From the NCBI GenBank assembly GCA_036971615.1, contig JAYKKR010000006.1, positions 930,001-994,000 on the forward strand: a stretch of 64,000 nt of DNA, in the 5' to 3' direction. Shown here in pieces: positions 1-12,256 of the stretch. A program made the position numbers and the translations under genes. Under the pieces are notes generated by a model, which did no database searches, was not told the origin of the DNA, and saw only the letters and a program-made list of their open reading frames with translations. Numbering within the stretch: the first letter of the stretch is position 1; each line of letters begins with the position of its first letter. This stretch comes from Amyloporia xantha. Taxonomy: Eukaryota > Basidiomycota > Agaricomycetes > Polyporales > Adustoporiaceae.

Positions 1-880
1 CACTGGCATGGGGTCTTGAACCGCGGACTGCATCCCCATGCGTCGCCAGAAGCGACTCCTTGAAGATTTCTGAATGATTTTGGGTTTGATGTGTAATTTG
101 GTCTTGGTGGTCATAGTTCCTCCACCATTGTGGATGAATCGTCAGGGGTTTCGATATATGTATATTTCGATCATATTGACGCATGGACCACACCTTGATT
201 GTGCCCCTTGCCCCATATTTAAATCACGCAGTATGGTGACGTAGTATGTAGATTCCGATTCAATGGACAGTAGTTGTACAAAGTCTTTCCAGCAAGCCAA
301 ACTGCATGATATACACCCTCGCCGTCACCTCGCTCCATCGCACTGCGCATGACCATGATCTGCACAGGTCCGTAACGGAGAGGTGCCCTGACAAGCTCCT
401 GCTTCTCTGGGTGTTTAACGTTTCGCCCCCTTGCCTGTTCCACCGCTGGCCGTCTGCGTTACTTTCCCTCGAGGCCTGTAACCCTCCCAATCCAGGTCTT
501 CCTCGTCATCATTCTCGGACCTTGGTACAGTAAACAGTGCATTTAAAAATCGTGGATGAAGATCATTTTACGAAACGTACGGGGATAAGGGTGCCGGGTC
601 GGAGCTGTGGTGGTCGGGAGCATAAAATAATTTGTCAATTTGACAAATTAGCAGAGATGCGACGGGTGGGCAACGTGGAACCGACCTTGGAGATCCGGGG
701 GACTCGGTCACCGGAGCGGGATTGGTGTCAGCGGGTAGCGGCTTGGGCGATGCGCCGCGGTCCTCATCGGCTACAGTGTCAGTTGGCTTGATCGGACTGC
801 AAGAACCTGGTCACGGAGGAATCGAGGAATGGGCCGAGTAAGATCGCGAACCTGTCGTCGGTGGGCTTAGGGTCTGCCAT
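1..880 (-). CDS. Possible acidic/proline-rich gene, incomplete model
   Basis: Tentative. On the minus strand an ATG at 880 opens MADPKPTDD. A 55-nt GT-AG intron (797-851) then joins it in phase to an Asp/Pro/Ser-rich stretch, and an acidic run containing SENDDEEDLDWEGY reads at about 445-515. A further open stretch (about 260-420) contains the residues HPEKQELVRAPLRYGP. At the edge another ATG (114) opens a basic frame that leaves the window. The exon joins after the first intron are unproven. I recognise no family. The composition is more like coding sequence than chance ORFs, but this could be two fragments or none. No function is proposed. Confidence 0.28.
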
Positions 881-1228
881 ATTGTTTAGTTCCGGATGAG
901 TCTCAGGCAGTTGTCGATGGGAGGACGGTGTCAAATCTCGGTCGAGTCTTTGAAGCAGATAGAATGTCGCTTTGTGAGATACAGTAAATATGACTGCATC
1001 GAGAACCTGGGCTAGCGCGCGCGCTGGCGTCTCGAGCCACTCCGGTGAGGCCTTCATCGATGACCGATGACTAGTGAGTCCCGGCCACATGCACTTATGA
1101 GCGACATTGACATAGTACATGAAATTACTTCAAAGTTCACCGCAAGGAGTTTTCAATTGACCATGGGGCTATGCGACATAGGGTTGGTTTCTATCGAATA
1201 AACGCCCGGGCAGTGCTTGTGCCGTGCC

Positions 1229-2212
1229 AGGACCCCGGCGAATCCCCCAAGAGCCTCGATCCCAAATCGTCCTTCGTTCGGACCTCGCCCGACGCCCAAT
1301 TCGGACTTTGGGCACATAACCTCGCGGCAAAAGGCCTAATTTCGGCCCCAAATGGGATCAAACCTCTTAAAATCGCTAAAGCCTCGCAAAAAGGCCGATC
1401 TGCTCATCGGGGAGGACCCCGGCGAATCCCCCAAGAGCCTCGATCCCAAATCGTCCTTCGTTCGGACCTCGCCCGACGCCCAATTCGGACTTTGGGCACA
1501 TAACCTCGCGGCAAAAGGCCTAATTTCGGCCCCAAATGGGATCGAACCTCTTAAAATCGCTAAAGCCTCGCAAAAAAGGCCGATCTGCTCATCGGGCGGT
1601 GCTGGAATTGTTCGGCGCCGTCTGCACGCCATCTGGATCACGGAAGAGCATTCGGCAGGGGCCCGTCGGCTTGACCGGCCTGTCCATTTCCGCGCCAGGA
1701 CTGGCCGGATTTCGGCCCTGATAGGATCGGACATGCGGGCTGAGGGGTACATTTCGGACCGTTATGGCACCGAACATTTCGACCTACGCCCCCCAAATTC
1801 GGCCTTTTGGATCGAACATTTTCGAAATTTTGGCCGATTTTCGGACCAAATGGGATCGAGGCTCTTGGGGGATTCGCCGGGGTCCTATCGGGGGGTGCTG
1901 GAATTGTTCGGCGCCGTCTGCCCGCCATCTGGATCACAGAAGAGCATTCGGCAGGGGACCGAAGAGGCGTCTGAGGAGATGCCCGTCGGCTCGACCGGCC
2001 TGTCCATTAATATTTCCGTGCCAGGACTGGCCGGATTTCGGCCCTGATAGGATCGGACATGCGGGCTGAGGGGTACATTTCGGACCGTTATGGCACCGAA
2101 CATTTCGACCTACGCCCCCCAAATTCGGCCTTTTGGATCGAACATTTTCGAAATTTTGGCTGATTTTCGGACCAAATGGGATCGAGGCTCTTGGGGGATT
2201 CGCCGGGGTCCT
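1229..2212. mobile_element. Non-autonomous TIR transposon (outer copy), interrupted by a sibling copy
   Basis: The first 36 bases (1229-1264) and the last 36 (2177-2212) are perfect inverted repeats beginning AGGACCCCGGCG. The element is flanked by an exact 8-bp direct duplication, GCCGTGCC, at 1221-1228 and 2213-2220. An 8-bp target duplication fits the hAT superfamily, with P- and Merlin-type elements as alternatives. No transposase frame is present; ORFs inside are repeat-derived. Without the inner copy and its target duplication the outer element is about 0.5 kb, a MITE. It is split at 1412/1887 by a second member of the same family. Confidence 0.88.
1413..1886. mobile_element. Inner copy of the same MITE, nested in the first
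   Basis: This 474-bp segment begins and ends with the same 36-bp inverted repeat as the outer element. It is flanked by a 7-bp direct repeat ATCGGGG (1406-1412 and 1887-1893), which would be 8 bp if one G was lost from the run. The inner copy carries, near 1586-1610, an uninterrupted version of the sequence that the insertion splits in the outer copy, so the pre-insertion state can be read directly. The outer right half carries extra bases relative to the inner copy at about 1950-1985, plus a short insertion near 2008. Confidence 0.82.
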
Positions 2213-2459
2213 GCCGTGCCGCGCCTTGCTGTTCGGTCTCCGCGCCACGCTTCGAGAATTCTCATAATGCCGGATAAAGCTATGTATGTCACATACACCT
2301 TTTGACTGTCTTTGTTTCATTACAACTTAACGAACACAGGTATTGCAAATATTGCGGCCACCATGCCTACGCTTTTTAAAGGACCATTTAAATACTGTCG
2401 TGGCCCTGGGTTAAAAGCGTCCATCCACCGCTTTTCCGTCCTCATCGCACCCCTACAAC

Positions 2460-4406
2460 ATGGGTTTCTCTTCAGCTAGTGATGCAGAACAACCGAACGG
2501 TCACTCTTCGACGCCTCTTCGACCGACAACTTCAGTGTCAACCACTCGGTATGAGAAGGCAAGCAGGTCGGCTGAAACATTGATCAGGTTGGCTTCGTTG
2601 ACGTAACTGATTCCTGGTTTTGCAGAGTGAACCCAAATCACGTGAACATCAGCCCCGGCTTCTACAGCTATGCACCAGAACGAGAGTGAGTGGTTAACGT
2701 GTCTTGTGCCCAAAACTCCCTAATCAATATTTCGTAACAGACCTCATTACCTGCCTCCAGGATGGTCAGCGCACAGGCATCCTGAAGGGCAATTGTACTT
2801 CGTGTGCGAGTCAAACATCAGAATCGTTACCGAAGCGTACATGTACTCTTCCGACGTTCAGGAGAAAGTCATTTCTTCGTTGAATGAGTTCAATGGACGT
2901 TTGCTCGCCTTGGGAACCAGCCTGTCAGGCTCCACCGAACTCTTCCTGGAGCTGGACGACAACGCCGGCGTATCTCTCTATTATCTTGTGAACTACGACA
3001 CCCAGGTGGAGTTCTGGATTGAAGAAGTGGACACAGAAGCTCTCTGTATCCCTGCAGCCGTATCAGAATCACATCGGCGACTGAATCTGGAGGAGCACTT
3101 CTGGACCCACGTAGAACATTTCCCGTCGCATCGCTGCAAGGAGCTGGCCTTGAACCGGGAAGAGCTGTCAAATATTTTTCTTCACGCGAGAGCTGGTAAA
3201 TAACCATCGCGTTGTCTCGGCTGTCATACACTAAACCTCGCATCACAGACCAAATGACCTCCGCATACTCAACATTCCCTTACAACGCAAGACAATGCAC
3301 AGAATTTCTCGATTTATTGAATTCAGCGCCATGTGCCAGCGTTAATCCGTACTCTACGTCCCTTGTTGGTGAGTTTGGGATGTGTGGTACACCAAGAACG
3401 AGCAATCCTGATCATACTTTCTTCGCAGCTCGTCTTTGGGCAGTGGTCTGTAAGTAGCTATCTGGAAATTCCATGGAAAGGTCCTCACTAGCTTTGTCTC
3501 AGATAATCACAGATTTTCAATTCACTATGGCGAGCAACATTCCCGCCTATCCAGGGATCAATCTATCTTGGATATTCCCAAAATGGAAAGGGGCTTCCTA
3601 TATCGTGTGGCGTCTAGGGTCCTCTTTGGAATTCCTGATGCCTACGTGCAAACTCTCGACGGTCTATTTGTCGATAACCTCGTCTATGTTGACCAGTGGC
3701 GGGAAGCTATGGTGAGCTGCCGGCAAGAGTGGATGTTGTGCTCATTCTGGGTGAGTACGACAGGCGGCACTTACACGATCCGAGATACTCATTTCGTCCT
3801 TCTTCTATCTAGGGTCTTGCCTTGATCATGTGAGTAGATTATTGCCACTCGTCGTTGACAGATAGCTGATATGCTGGTATCCTCAGTGTTGATATTTTAT
3901 CTTTCTTGATCCCGAGCTCCAGTCGAGTCTTTGCCCTGGCTTCTGTGCTGTTGAGCAACTTGGTGGTCATCTCTGCTGTCATTCTCCTCGTGAGACATCA
4001 CCGTGCCATCCAGTTCCATGCTTCAGATGCTGTAAGTCCGGTCATTTCTCACTCCACTCACTTCCCTCATCATCCTTCGAACTGTCAGGCGGACTACCTT
4101 GCGGACGTGCGTCGCGAGTCCTCGGGCTTCCAACGGACCGCCATGGCCTTCAGTTTGCCTAAAGCCTTGTTCTTATGGGCGCTCGGGACGTTCTCGATGC
4201 AAGGTCTCGTATGGCTCTTGGATGCCACCAACGTGTACGTGGTCGGCGCCGTGATAGCTCTCATGTCGGTGCTGGTCCTGTGTTCTTTCGTGGACCCGAG
4301 TCAATGGTCGTCGACCGAGGACAAATCGGAATCTGCGGTCAGCAGGTTCTTCGAAAGACTGCGCATGAGGGGTTCAGGTTCAAGTGCGGCAGACAGCGCA
4401 GTGTGA
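2460..4406 (+). CDS. WW-like domain, multi-pass membrane protein (copy 1)
   Basis: Nine exons (2460-2548, 2626-2685, 2741-3195, 3249-3368, 3429-3449, 3503-3750, 3813-3829, 3887-4031, 4089-4406) join in phase to 490 residues. After a Ser/Thr-rich N-terminus comes a degenerate WW-like segment (LPPGWSAHRHPEGQLYF) that keeps the first Trp, Pro, Gly and aromatic pair but lacks the second Trp. A soluble central domain follows (DQVE-type acidic/aromatic motifs, FPYNARQ, VLFGIPDAY). The C-terminal third has about four hydrophobic helices, including one at ALFLWALGTFSMQGLVWLL. I know this layout as an agaricomycete-specific family annotated 'WW domain-containing'. Its biochemical role is unknown. Exons of 17 and 21 nt are notable. 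A paralogue in inverse orientation lies beyond the metacaspase cluster. Confidence 0.85.
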
Positions 4407-5482
4407 TACAGCTAGTAGCATAGACATGGAGTCAGGGCAGCTGGGCTGCATAAAACTGTACTACCGCCTCCCTATTATGTCGTCTCGTATTTGGGTTGAA
4501 TTTTTGGAAATGTGATATTGATTCGTGTCTGTTCATCCCTGGATCGTCGTCACTATATAGCTAGAACTGAAATGATGCCGAGAATGTCCGCCAAATGTGC
4601 TATGGAACTCTGACTCTCATGTGCTGCAGAATCAGATGGGTGGTCAAGAAAGCGCTCATGTCAGACCACATTGGCGGCTGTTAGAATTTGCTTCGATGCA
4701 GCTCCTGTGCCTTCTCCTGAGCCCTATCGCATTGTCGCCATACACCGCTTAATGAGAGGCCTGTGCAATTTGACCTACATCTATTTTCTTGTGATGGATA
4801 TTTCCGGACCTGATCTTTCATCCTATGAGTCTCAGTAACACCATCAGGTGCGATACGACAGCAGATGTTATTGCTTTACTCTGATACTCTCCAACTTGAG
4901 CCTGTCACTCTAGGAACGAGCTCAGCCAAGCTTTGAGCTGTTGAAAACCGTGACCCGTGTGACTATGGTGGCCTTCTGGTCTTAGAAGCCCTCTCTTCTG
5001 CATGAATTCCATTCCTCGAGCTCATAGCATCTTGGCAATGAAGCGGGAGTTTCCCAAACTATTGGATGGCATTTCTCACGAGCACTGGTTCAATTATTTT
5101 CCATAATATTGTGTCCTCCTTTAGTGAAGGCGTTTACGGACGCGTCTGACTCGCTTTCCTATTACAACCTACTAGACACCGTCAATCACCGCAAGAAGAT
5201 TCTCGGGCGCTGCGAAAAGATGAATAGAGTTCTCCCCTGGCTCGGATGCTATGCTCAAGTCGGAAGTATCGCGCTGTCTCGCCGCACCGAAGATACGGTT
5301 GGTTCTCTCGAGTTGAAGATGCTGTCCAGTTCCAGCGCAACAGTTACACCCCCGGCGCATCGACGCTCTGAGGTTTTGGAAATGGCGCTTTATTCTTAAG
5401 ACACCAGGAGCGGGCTCAAGCAGCGCAAAAGTCAGACCCTCAGTTCTCCTTGACCTGTCTGCGACAGGCCCGTCGTTCTACG
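4407..5482. other. Intergenic region, no gene seen
   Basis: This is the 3' flank of the WW-like gene and the upstream region of the first metacaspase. Frames of about 80-96 codons exist around 5.1-5.4 kb, but they show no splice-consistent extension and no recognisable domain. No repeat was noticed. Confidence 0.5.
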
Positions 5483-7283
5483 ATGTCTGCCCTCACTGGT
5501 CTTTCCACTCGTGGCCCGGTTCGCAAGGTCCTCAGCGTAGCGGTACAATATTCAAATCTCCAGGATCGTTTCCGCATGGATCTCCCGGGGACACACAAGG
5601 ATCCGCTGATATTGTGTGACCTTCTGACGAGTGAGCGAGCTGTGTTTTCACGTTGTGTGCAGTATGTTGACCTTGATGCGCAGAGTTCTATGGTTACAAA
5701 AGAGAGGACATTACAATTCTCATGGATGATGAAAGTAGGGAGTATGTCTGGCCCACCCGTGAAAATATTGTACGTCAGATTCCCCAAGCCTGCCATCTGA
5801 CCGAAAAGACTTACTTTACTTTACTATCACAGGAAAAAGCCATGCGAGAGCTAGTGGCCGATGCACGCCCTGGGGACCACTTCGTTTTTCATTGTAAGAC
5901 AGATCTCTATCTCGGCACATAGTTACTCATACATCTGTCATCAGTCTCTGGTCATGGTGGTCAGGTTACCAACTTGAATGGTACGGAGAAAGATGGCTTC
6001 GACGAAGGTATGTATGACCAAGGGCGTATCCACGGCTCTCAATTAACCTACAGCACTCAGTCATTTTTCCCGTTGACATTGACTACCGTGGTGAGCGTGA
6101 CTTCGGCAACTACATCATGGACGATGTACGTCTATTACAACCCGAACCCTAATACCGTGAAGTCTGATAACATTTCCGCAGGAGATCCACCAAGTCCTAG
6201 TCGATCATATACCTGATGGCGCGCATTTCATAGTACGTGCCGATCTTGAATCGTATCTGTACTTGGTTTTGACGGGCTGAATGAAGATGATCTTCGATTG
6301 CTGCCATTCCGGGACCATGGCAGGTAAGTGACGATCCTCGTAAGTTCCGCAGTGTATGCTGAAGATATAATTGCACTCTTTCCAGATCTGCCTTACAGTA
6401 GCGAGGATCTCGTCGATCAACTGCCTCCGACGCCGACGTTGGAGTCACTAAATACTAGTCTTGGCCCTAGAAACAGTGCGTTCTCGTGGCATAGCTCTTC
6501 GGGTTGGAACCTGTTTTCTCATTTTTATCCCGCAGTTCGTGTTCGTGACTCTCAACAGACTGGTATGTCACCGGTGCCAAGACAGGGATTGTTGATACTA
6601 ATGAAGGATAAAGACAAATTACCCACCAAGATCGTGCCCCAGAGTTTGTGTGCACATCATTTCAGCAATGTGGTAAGTGGCTGGATAGAAATATTCGGAC
6701 CGTTCTCTGATCGTTCTCCCAGGAGTCATGGTCGGCGTGTAACGACAGTGAAAGCGCGTTCGGTGATGATGATGGTGGCCTTTTTGTTAGGGTACGTCCA
6801 CGCAATTCGATCGGAAACAGCGACCGAATTTAATGATGCCATCTCTTGTAGGCTTTTACGAGGGCTCTTGGTGAGGCGCTTTTTAAACTAATACGCCGTC
6901 TCTCAAGCTAATACACCGCAGAGGCACATAATGGCGCAACTCATGAAGAACTACTTGGATTCATAACGTAAGCTTTCAGGTTAAATCAGTATTCCAACAT
7001 GTCTGACATAAATCTACACAGCCAGGAGATGTCGCGCATAGTATGTGAAAAATGTCTCAAGAACCACAAGCCACCGCCCAAAAAGTATAAACGGCCGCAG
7101 ACTCCTGAGGTACGATCATCACACACGCAGTTATCTTCGCCCTGTTATTAACATATGGTTGTATGTTCTTGTAGTTCGACTGCGACATACCTATTGTAAG
7201 GAGCTACTCTTTATTATTCTTATCCTTTGACTGATGTTGATGTATCATAGACAGAGATCCGCTGCGTTCCTGTAGAACTTTGA
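5483..7283 (+). CDS. Metacaspase-type peptidase C14, copy A
   Basis: Sixteen exons join in phase to 320 residues: 5483-5630, 5684-5769, 5833-5893, 5945-6007, 6061-6125, 6182-6232, 6287-6323, 6386-6475, 6536-6562, 6614-6672, 6723-6791, 6852-6870, 6922-6967, 7022-7109, 7175-7195 and 7251-7283. The p20-like part starts RKVLSVAVQY with no N-terminal prodomain. It carries DITILMDD, the catalytic His in FSGHGGQ, an acidic loop NGTEKDGFDEVIFPVD and the catalytic Cys in MIFDCCHSG. A linker leads to a p10-like segment (WSAC, GGLFVRAFTRAL, EELLGFI). Metacaspases are Cys peptidases that usually cleave after Arg/Lys and need calcium; that activity here is inference from family. First of three tandem paralogues. 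Confidence 0.85.
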
Positions 7284-8927
7284 TCTTCTTATTATCGCCC
7301 ACGATGTTCAAGCCATTTCTCGTCGGATATGGCCTGCTATCGGTGGCTAGACTATTGTATCAGGAGTATCAGGATACTCGACTATTTTTTCGCAAGCTCG
7401 CATTTAGATAACAATCACGGGTACAATACTGGTCGTATTAATCGCGTTTCCCCTCTCTATCCTTCCTTCGAGCATTCTTACATCCTATCAGAACAAAGGA
7501 TTACTCAAAATAATTCACTAATTTACTCTAGTATAATTCACTTTGAACGACGCCAAATGTAATTTTACACTAGTACCATGATACGATATCTAAATAATTC
7601 TTCAGTCAAACAAATATTCAAGTGAACCTTCCGCAATGCCTGGATGATCGCGGCGATCAGATTGACATCAGCGCCGGGGCTGCCTCCACTCCTTTCCACT
7701 CTCTCAGTCCACCTTCGTACGTCCTATTAGTATCACAGAAGAGAAGGTGGTTCGTCACCTCATTTTCGTCACGCTAGAGTAGTTGAACTTGCCTCGCATC
7801 TGGGGGTGAAATTGTTTTGACTGCCGTCGATCAGCACCAGTGTTTGTTCAACATCATAGTACTTTCTGGCAGTACTAGTATTTCACCGAGGATGATTCAG
7901 ATGACTCCGGCCACATACACTCCAATCGCCTTCGCACGAATGAATTTCAGCTGGTTTCGGACTTCTGCATGACTCTTGGTATGGCATGACACGCGGCACA
8001 GAGAGCTTGCTTATTTGACGATGCGGGTAGCTCGTATCGCCAAGTGTCGTTATAAAATTGGATTTGTGTCAAAGCAGTGGCTTAGCCTTTGCTTTCCGAG
8101 TGGATCGAGTTCCGGACTCGGAGGCCATCATTGCGCTCGACCACCCTTGGCACCGATATCGTCAACCGTCACACTGCAGCATCAAACCACACCAGCGGCT
8201 TTCCTGTGTGCCTGCCATGCTATCATCAATCTATTACATTTCGAGCACTCCCGTGTGTCCCGTGGACATCCTCCTTCGTCAGCAAAATTCATCCGGTGGT
8301 TGGATTCGCGTAAGATTTCTCTGATTGGAGAATCATAATGCCCCTCTGTCTTCCTTCGTAATCAGGGGACCAACTATCGACGGACGTTCAAACAACCTAC
8401 TCCTGCAGGATCCAATTGCTGAAGCGATGTCTACAGCAACTCAGCGACTTTCCAGACAACAGGGGGAAATAGCGTTCTCCTGCACCGAGTTGAACTCAAT
8501 CTGGTCTGGCTATGCTCGGGTGGTGATTATACTGTGGCAGTCCTTGGACTCTTCTACTACTTCTTGCTGTTACACTGCAACTTCAGGTTCAAGAAGCTTT
8601 CAGGAAGGTTTGGTGGCTTCAGATGCGCTCATGGCATGGCTATCGATTTATCAATTCGGCCCTTCCACCACTCCATGATGTGGCTCAAACAAGGGGAAGA
8701 CTTCGTGTAATTCCCCCAGCTGCCTCAGCATGGACAATGCGGTGAGAACCTCCCTTGACGCCAAGATTGCTCGGGAATATACTGTATCTATGTATGGTAC
8801 TCCGTTCGGATCGGCGCCCTCACATCAAACCACAGAAGACTTGATTGATGACGCTGACAGGCAGGCATTGCAATATATAAAGACCCAGACACCAGCTTCC
8901 TGTCTCCAAAACCGCTCGAGCTTCACA
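7284..8927. other. Intergenic region between metacaspases A and B
   Basis: About 1.6 kb with only short frames (up to 120 codons near 8.0-8.3 kb). Around 7.63-7.73 kb a frame reads residues resembling the pre-WW segment of the flanking membrane gene (IDISAGA, FHSLSPPS), but no WW or membrane exons follow. It may be a relic or chance. Confidence 0.35.
8874..8881 (+). promoter_or_regulatory. TATA box for metacaspase B
   Basis: TATATAAA lies 47 bp upstream of the chosen ATG at 8928, a usual distance for a fungal TATA with a short leader. It supports that start codon. No equivalent perfect TATA was seen before copy A. Confidence 0.5.
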
Positions 8928-10703
8928 ATGCCTGTCTCCACCAGTACTGATCTGCCATCGTGTCCACCCGGGCCCACCAAGAAGGTTCTCAGTGTGGCGG
9001 TGCAGTACGAGCACCTACGATCGCAAGATGAAATGATGTACCTTCCAGGGGCGCACAAGGACCCTGTTCTGCTGACCTCTGTTCTGAAGGGTGAGGGTGA
9101 GGCTTTAAACATCTATTTGCTCTACTGACGGGAGGTGATTAGACCGATTCGGGTACAAGGATGAAGATATTATCATTCTCATGGATGACTCCAAGTCCTA
9201 TGGGACAGACAAGTGGCCATCCCGCGAGAACATCGTAAGTCTATTTGTCCATGATGGCCTGTTTGTCTATCAGGCCACTGACGCAGATTTCAGAGAACAG
9301 CCATGATTAAGTTAATCGCGGGTGCGTCCTCGGGGGATCACTTCGTGTTCCACTGTGAGCATGCTTTGATGGTCACCTATGGACTGCACAAAACTAATCT
9401 TGAATCAGTTTCCGGTCATGGAGCACAAGTGCCTAAGGATGGAGAGTGGGACGAAGGTACGATTTACTTCCGGACTAGTTGCCGACATACTGCCTCACGA
9501 CTCGACGTCCACAGTCATATTCCCAGTCGACATTGATTATCAAGGACCTGAGATCTTTCAAAACTACATCACGGATGACGTACGCGATTCGCCTCGCCAC
9601 TGTTACAGTTTATTGAGACCCTCATATTTGTCTCAGGACATCCATGCCCTAATAGTCGAGCATGTGCCCGAGGATGCTCACTTCATGGTAAGTTACTACA
9701 CAGCGTCCCTCAGACTACATTACTCTAAGCGGGATTCTTTCGACACAGATGATCTTTGATTGCTGTCACGCTGGAAACCTAGCAGGTATGAGATCGAGCT
9801 GTGGGTAATGGAACAGCGCTTAACTTATCGATCGTCCAAAGAGCTCCCATACGGCATTGAGGCACCAGATGACCAAGACGTGTCATCGCCCACGTCTCCG
9901 ATATCACCGGGGTTGGAGTCGAAACCTGCCCTTAAATCTAGGAGTGGTATGTCACTATGTTCAATACATAGTCGAAGAATTAAGCCTAGAATTTTCTTTC
10001 AGTCCGCATCCGGTCCCGCAGCAAGCATATCGACAGTGAGTCATAGATAACATATTCAAATCTATGTATATTACTGACAGTGTTCCGAAGCCGATGGACA
10101 GACAAAGACTGTTCAATTCCAGCCTCATCACTTGGGCGACGTGGTGAGAATATCTGACCTAGACTATAATCCAAAATGACTAATCATGTCTGCAGGAGTG
10201 TTGGTCTGCATGCAGAGTTGACCAAACCGAACTTGGAAATGGAAATGGTGGGCTGTTCATGAGGGTGCGTCTCTCCTCATTTGCTGTTTCAGAGTTCTGA
10301 AATCAGTCACGTAGGCATTCACGAAGGCGCTAAGTAGGTCATGTTTTGCCATACGTCAGATTTCCCACTCACCTTTGTAGAACTTCACCATGCGGTAACT
10401 CACGGAGAGCTGCTCAAGTTTGTAATGTAGGTCAACTTTTTTGTGGGGTTCTTTTGACTCACGCCACATTGTAGGGAAGAAATGGCGCGCATTCTGCATC
10501 GCCACAGTCCAGTTTCTGAGCCACCAACTCCTCAGGTGAGCTATGTTCTCATATCTACGTTGGCCTCCATTGAATAGGCCGTGTGTATCGTCTCAGGTTT
10601 TTAGCGAAACCCCGGCGGTAAGCTATCTTCCTTCGGCCTTACGTTCTTATTGGATAATAATGGTTTGCAGGATGAATTTGAATCAAGTCGCGTGGAATTA
10701 TGA
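8928..10703 (+). CDS. Metacaspase-type peptidase C14, copy B (altered active-site loop)
   Basis: Sixteen exons give 318 residues: 8928-9090, 9143-9234, 9294-9354, 9409-9456, 9515-9579, 9637-9687, 9749-9785, 9842-9946, 10003-10035, 10091-10143, 10196-10264, 10315-10333, 10381-10426, 10475-10535, 10597-10617 and 10671-10703. Intron order and phase match copy A. It has DIIILMDD, the catalytic His in FSGHGAQ and Cys in DCCHAG; the Ser found in the other copies is Ala here. The loop between the His and VIFPVD is five residues shorter, losing most of the acidic positions that shape the metacaspase S1 pocket. The p10-like part is kept (WSAC, GGLFMRAFTKAL). The dyad is intact, so this may be active with changed specificity, or a modulator. 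Confidence 0.84.
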
Positions 10704-12256
10704 TGGCTCCATAATGTCTTACGGTCCTGAAGTGAGTGATATAAGTCCTGTGGTGAATGTTTTGAAAGCTAAATTTGTCTGGGCGGTCATTTTCCTTCGC
10801 GGTTGTCATCAAAAAGCCTCTAAACTTTGGGATGATGGCGAATACCGGCAGAGCCGTTCCAATCAAAAGTAAATTATCTGGTCTCGTGTGAAAGGGCGCT
10901 ACTATGGTACATTCCTTGATCATCACCACATATCCGTAGGCGCAGAATTGCTATTTTGTTGGTCAATCATCCGATGACTATTGTGACTCTTTCTGTCGCG
11001 CTTGCACTACATGCACAGAAAGCACCTCCCTTGACATTGACTTTTTTCGGCTTGCTATGTCAGTTCTGCAAGCCATGATGTACGCAGCTTGGACCGAGCC
11101 TGAGCACGAAAGAACGCTTTTAGTTCCACCCTCACGGACGAGTGTTGTAGACTGTTCTCGACCATTCAAGCAATGGCCATTTCTGTCAACTAGGTTACAC
11201 TTGCTCTCAGGCTCGAGCCATAGTAAGTGCCTTCTCCTGGACCACGAGGCAGCAACGTGTCGTTTGACGCTAGATAGGATGCTGGTTTCGGTGACGGTGA
11301 TTGGGCAGTATTTCTGGATTGCTATCTCGTCGATGGAGTCCGTAAGTATTTCCATTCGGAAGCTCGCTTTCATGAGAGCGTTCTTTCACTGAGGGCCTTA
11401 CCTTGTTTCCCAGGTCATGCCATACCGTGGCAGTCCATAAACAAGGAGAATGCTGTCCATTCCGTGAGTCTTGTATACTTCTTGGACATGTCACAGTGCC
11501 GTTTACGACCATCGGTAAGGAACGCCCGCATCTCATTTCCAGTATGTGCTGTGAACGGCTTCATAGGCCCCACTAATGAGAATGGAAGGGTGAGGCGGGA
11601 CATGACCCGGAACATTCGCGGTGCTTCACTAGGAGTCTTCACTTCCGGTTGAAACTAAATTAGCAGGCATGAGGGAACGCAGCCCCTGATAATAAGGGCT
11701 TCAATGCATCGCGTCATTTACTATACTTTCAAATTGGCACATTTAGGCGTGCCTAAGATTGTGCGGCATACTTATCATGACCGACATCAGATCTCGCAAG
11801 ATCCAGCCGTTTTATCAACCGAGTCACGTAGCAGCACACTGCGATGAGGACAAGCCTCGTGCACAGATTCCTGCAGGGAAGCAACTCGTTTCAGGTACCC
11901 CTGTGTAAGCAATGCCTGGAAGACGGACCCTGTGGTGTGTGCCTGTTTACGGTACTGCCTTTACACAGCCGGTGTTTGGTACGATCAGGGTTGGCTTCCT
12001 CCGAGAGCCCGCGTTGTCCCCGCGAATACTCGGGCAAATGGCCGGCAAGATCACCGAGAGCAGCCTAAGCCATATCAGTGGATAGACTATACCGAACGGA
12101 GTATGATTGTCTTCTTTTCCCCGTAAGTACCATGACAAAATGCGGTTCAGTCACTACAGTGGTCCACGCCATGGGCGTATCTCCAGCGCATCAATGGTCA
12201 CTTCCACGTTTCATCAGGGACGAACGCGATGTTTATAAGCTTCAGGCCTTGACCTA
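10704..12256. other. Intergenic region between metacaspases B and C
   Basis: No gene could be assembled. Minus-strand frames at about 10.98-11.37 and 11.42-11.64 kb and a plus-strand frame near 11.9-12.1 kb reach 75-130 codons, but they have no recognisable motif and no mutually phased splice joins. Upstream of copy C a TTTATAAG sequence lies just before 12240. Confidence 0.4.

Noticed and set aside
1171..2320. Long overlapping ORFs up to 231 codons on both strands
   Set aside because: They lie in the nested MITE; the frames are open because of the repeated low-stop sequence and read the same peptide repeatedly.
10978..11642. Possible minus-strand gene between metacaspases B and C
   Set aside because: Two frames could not be joined by matching splice signals and resemble no family.
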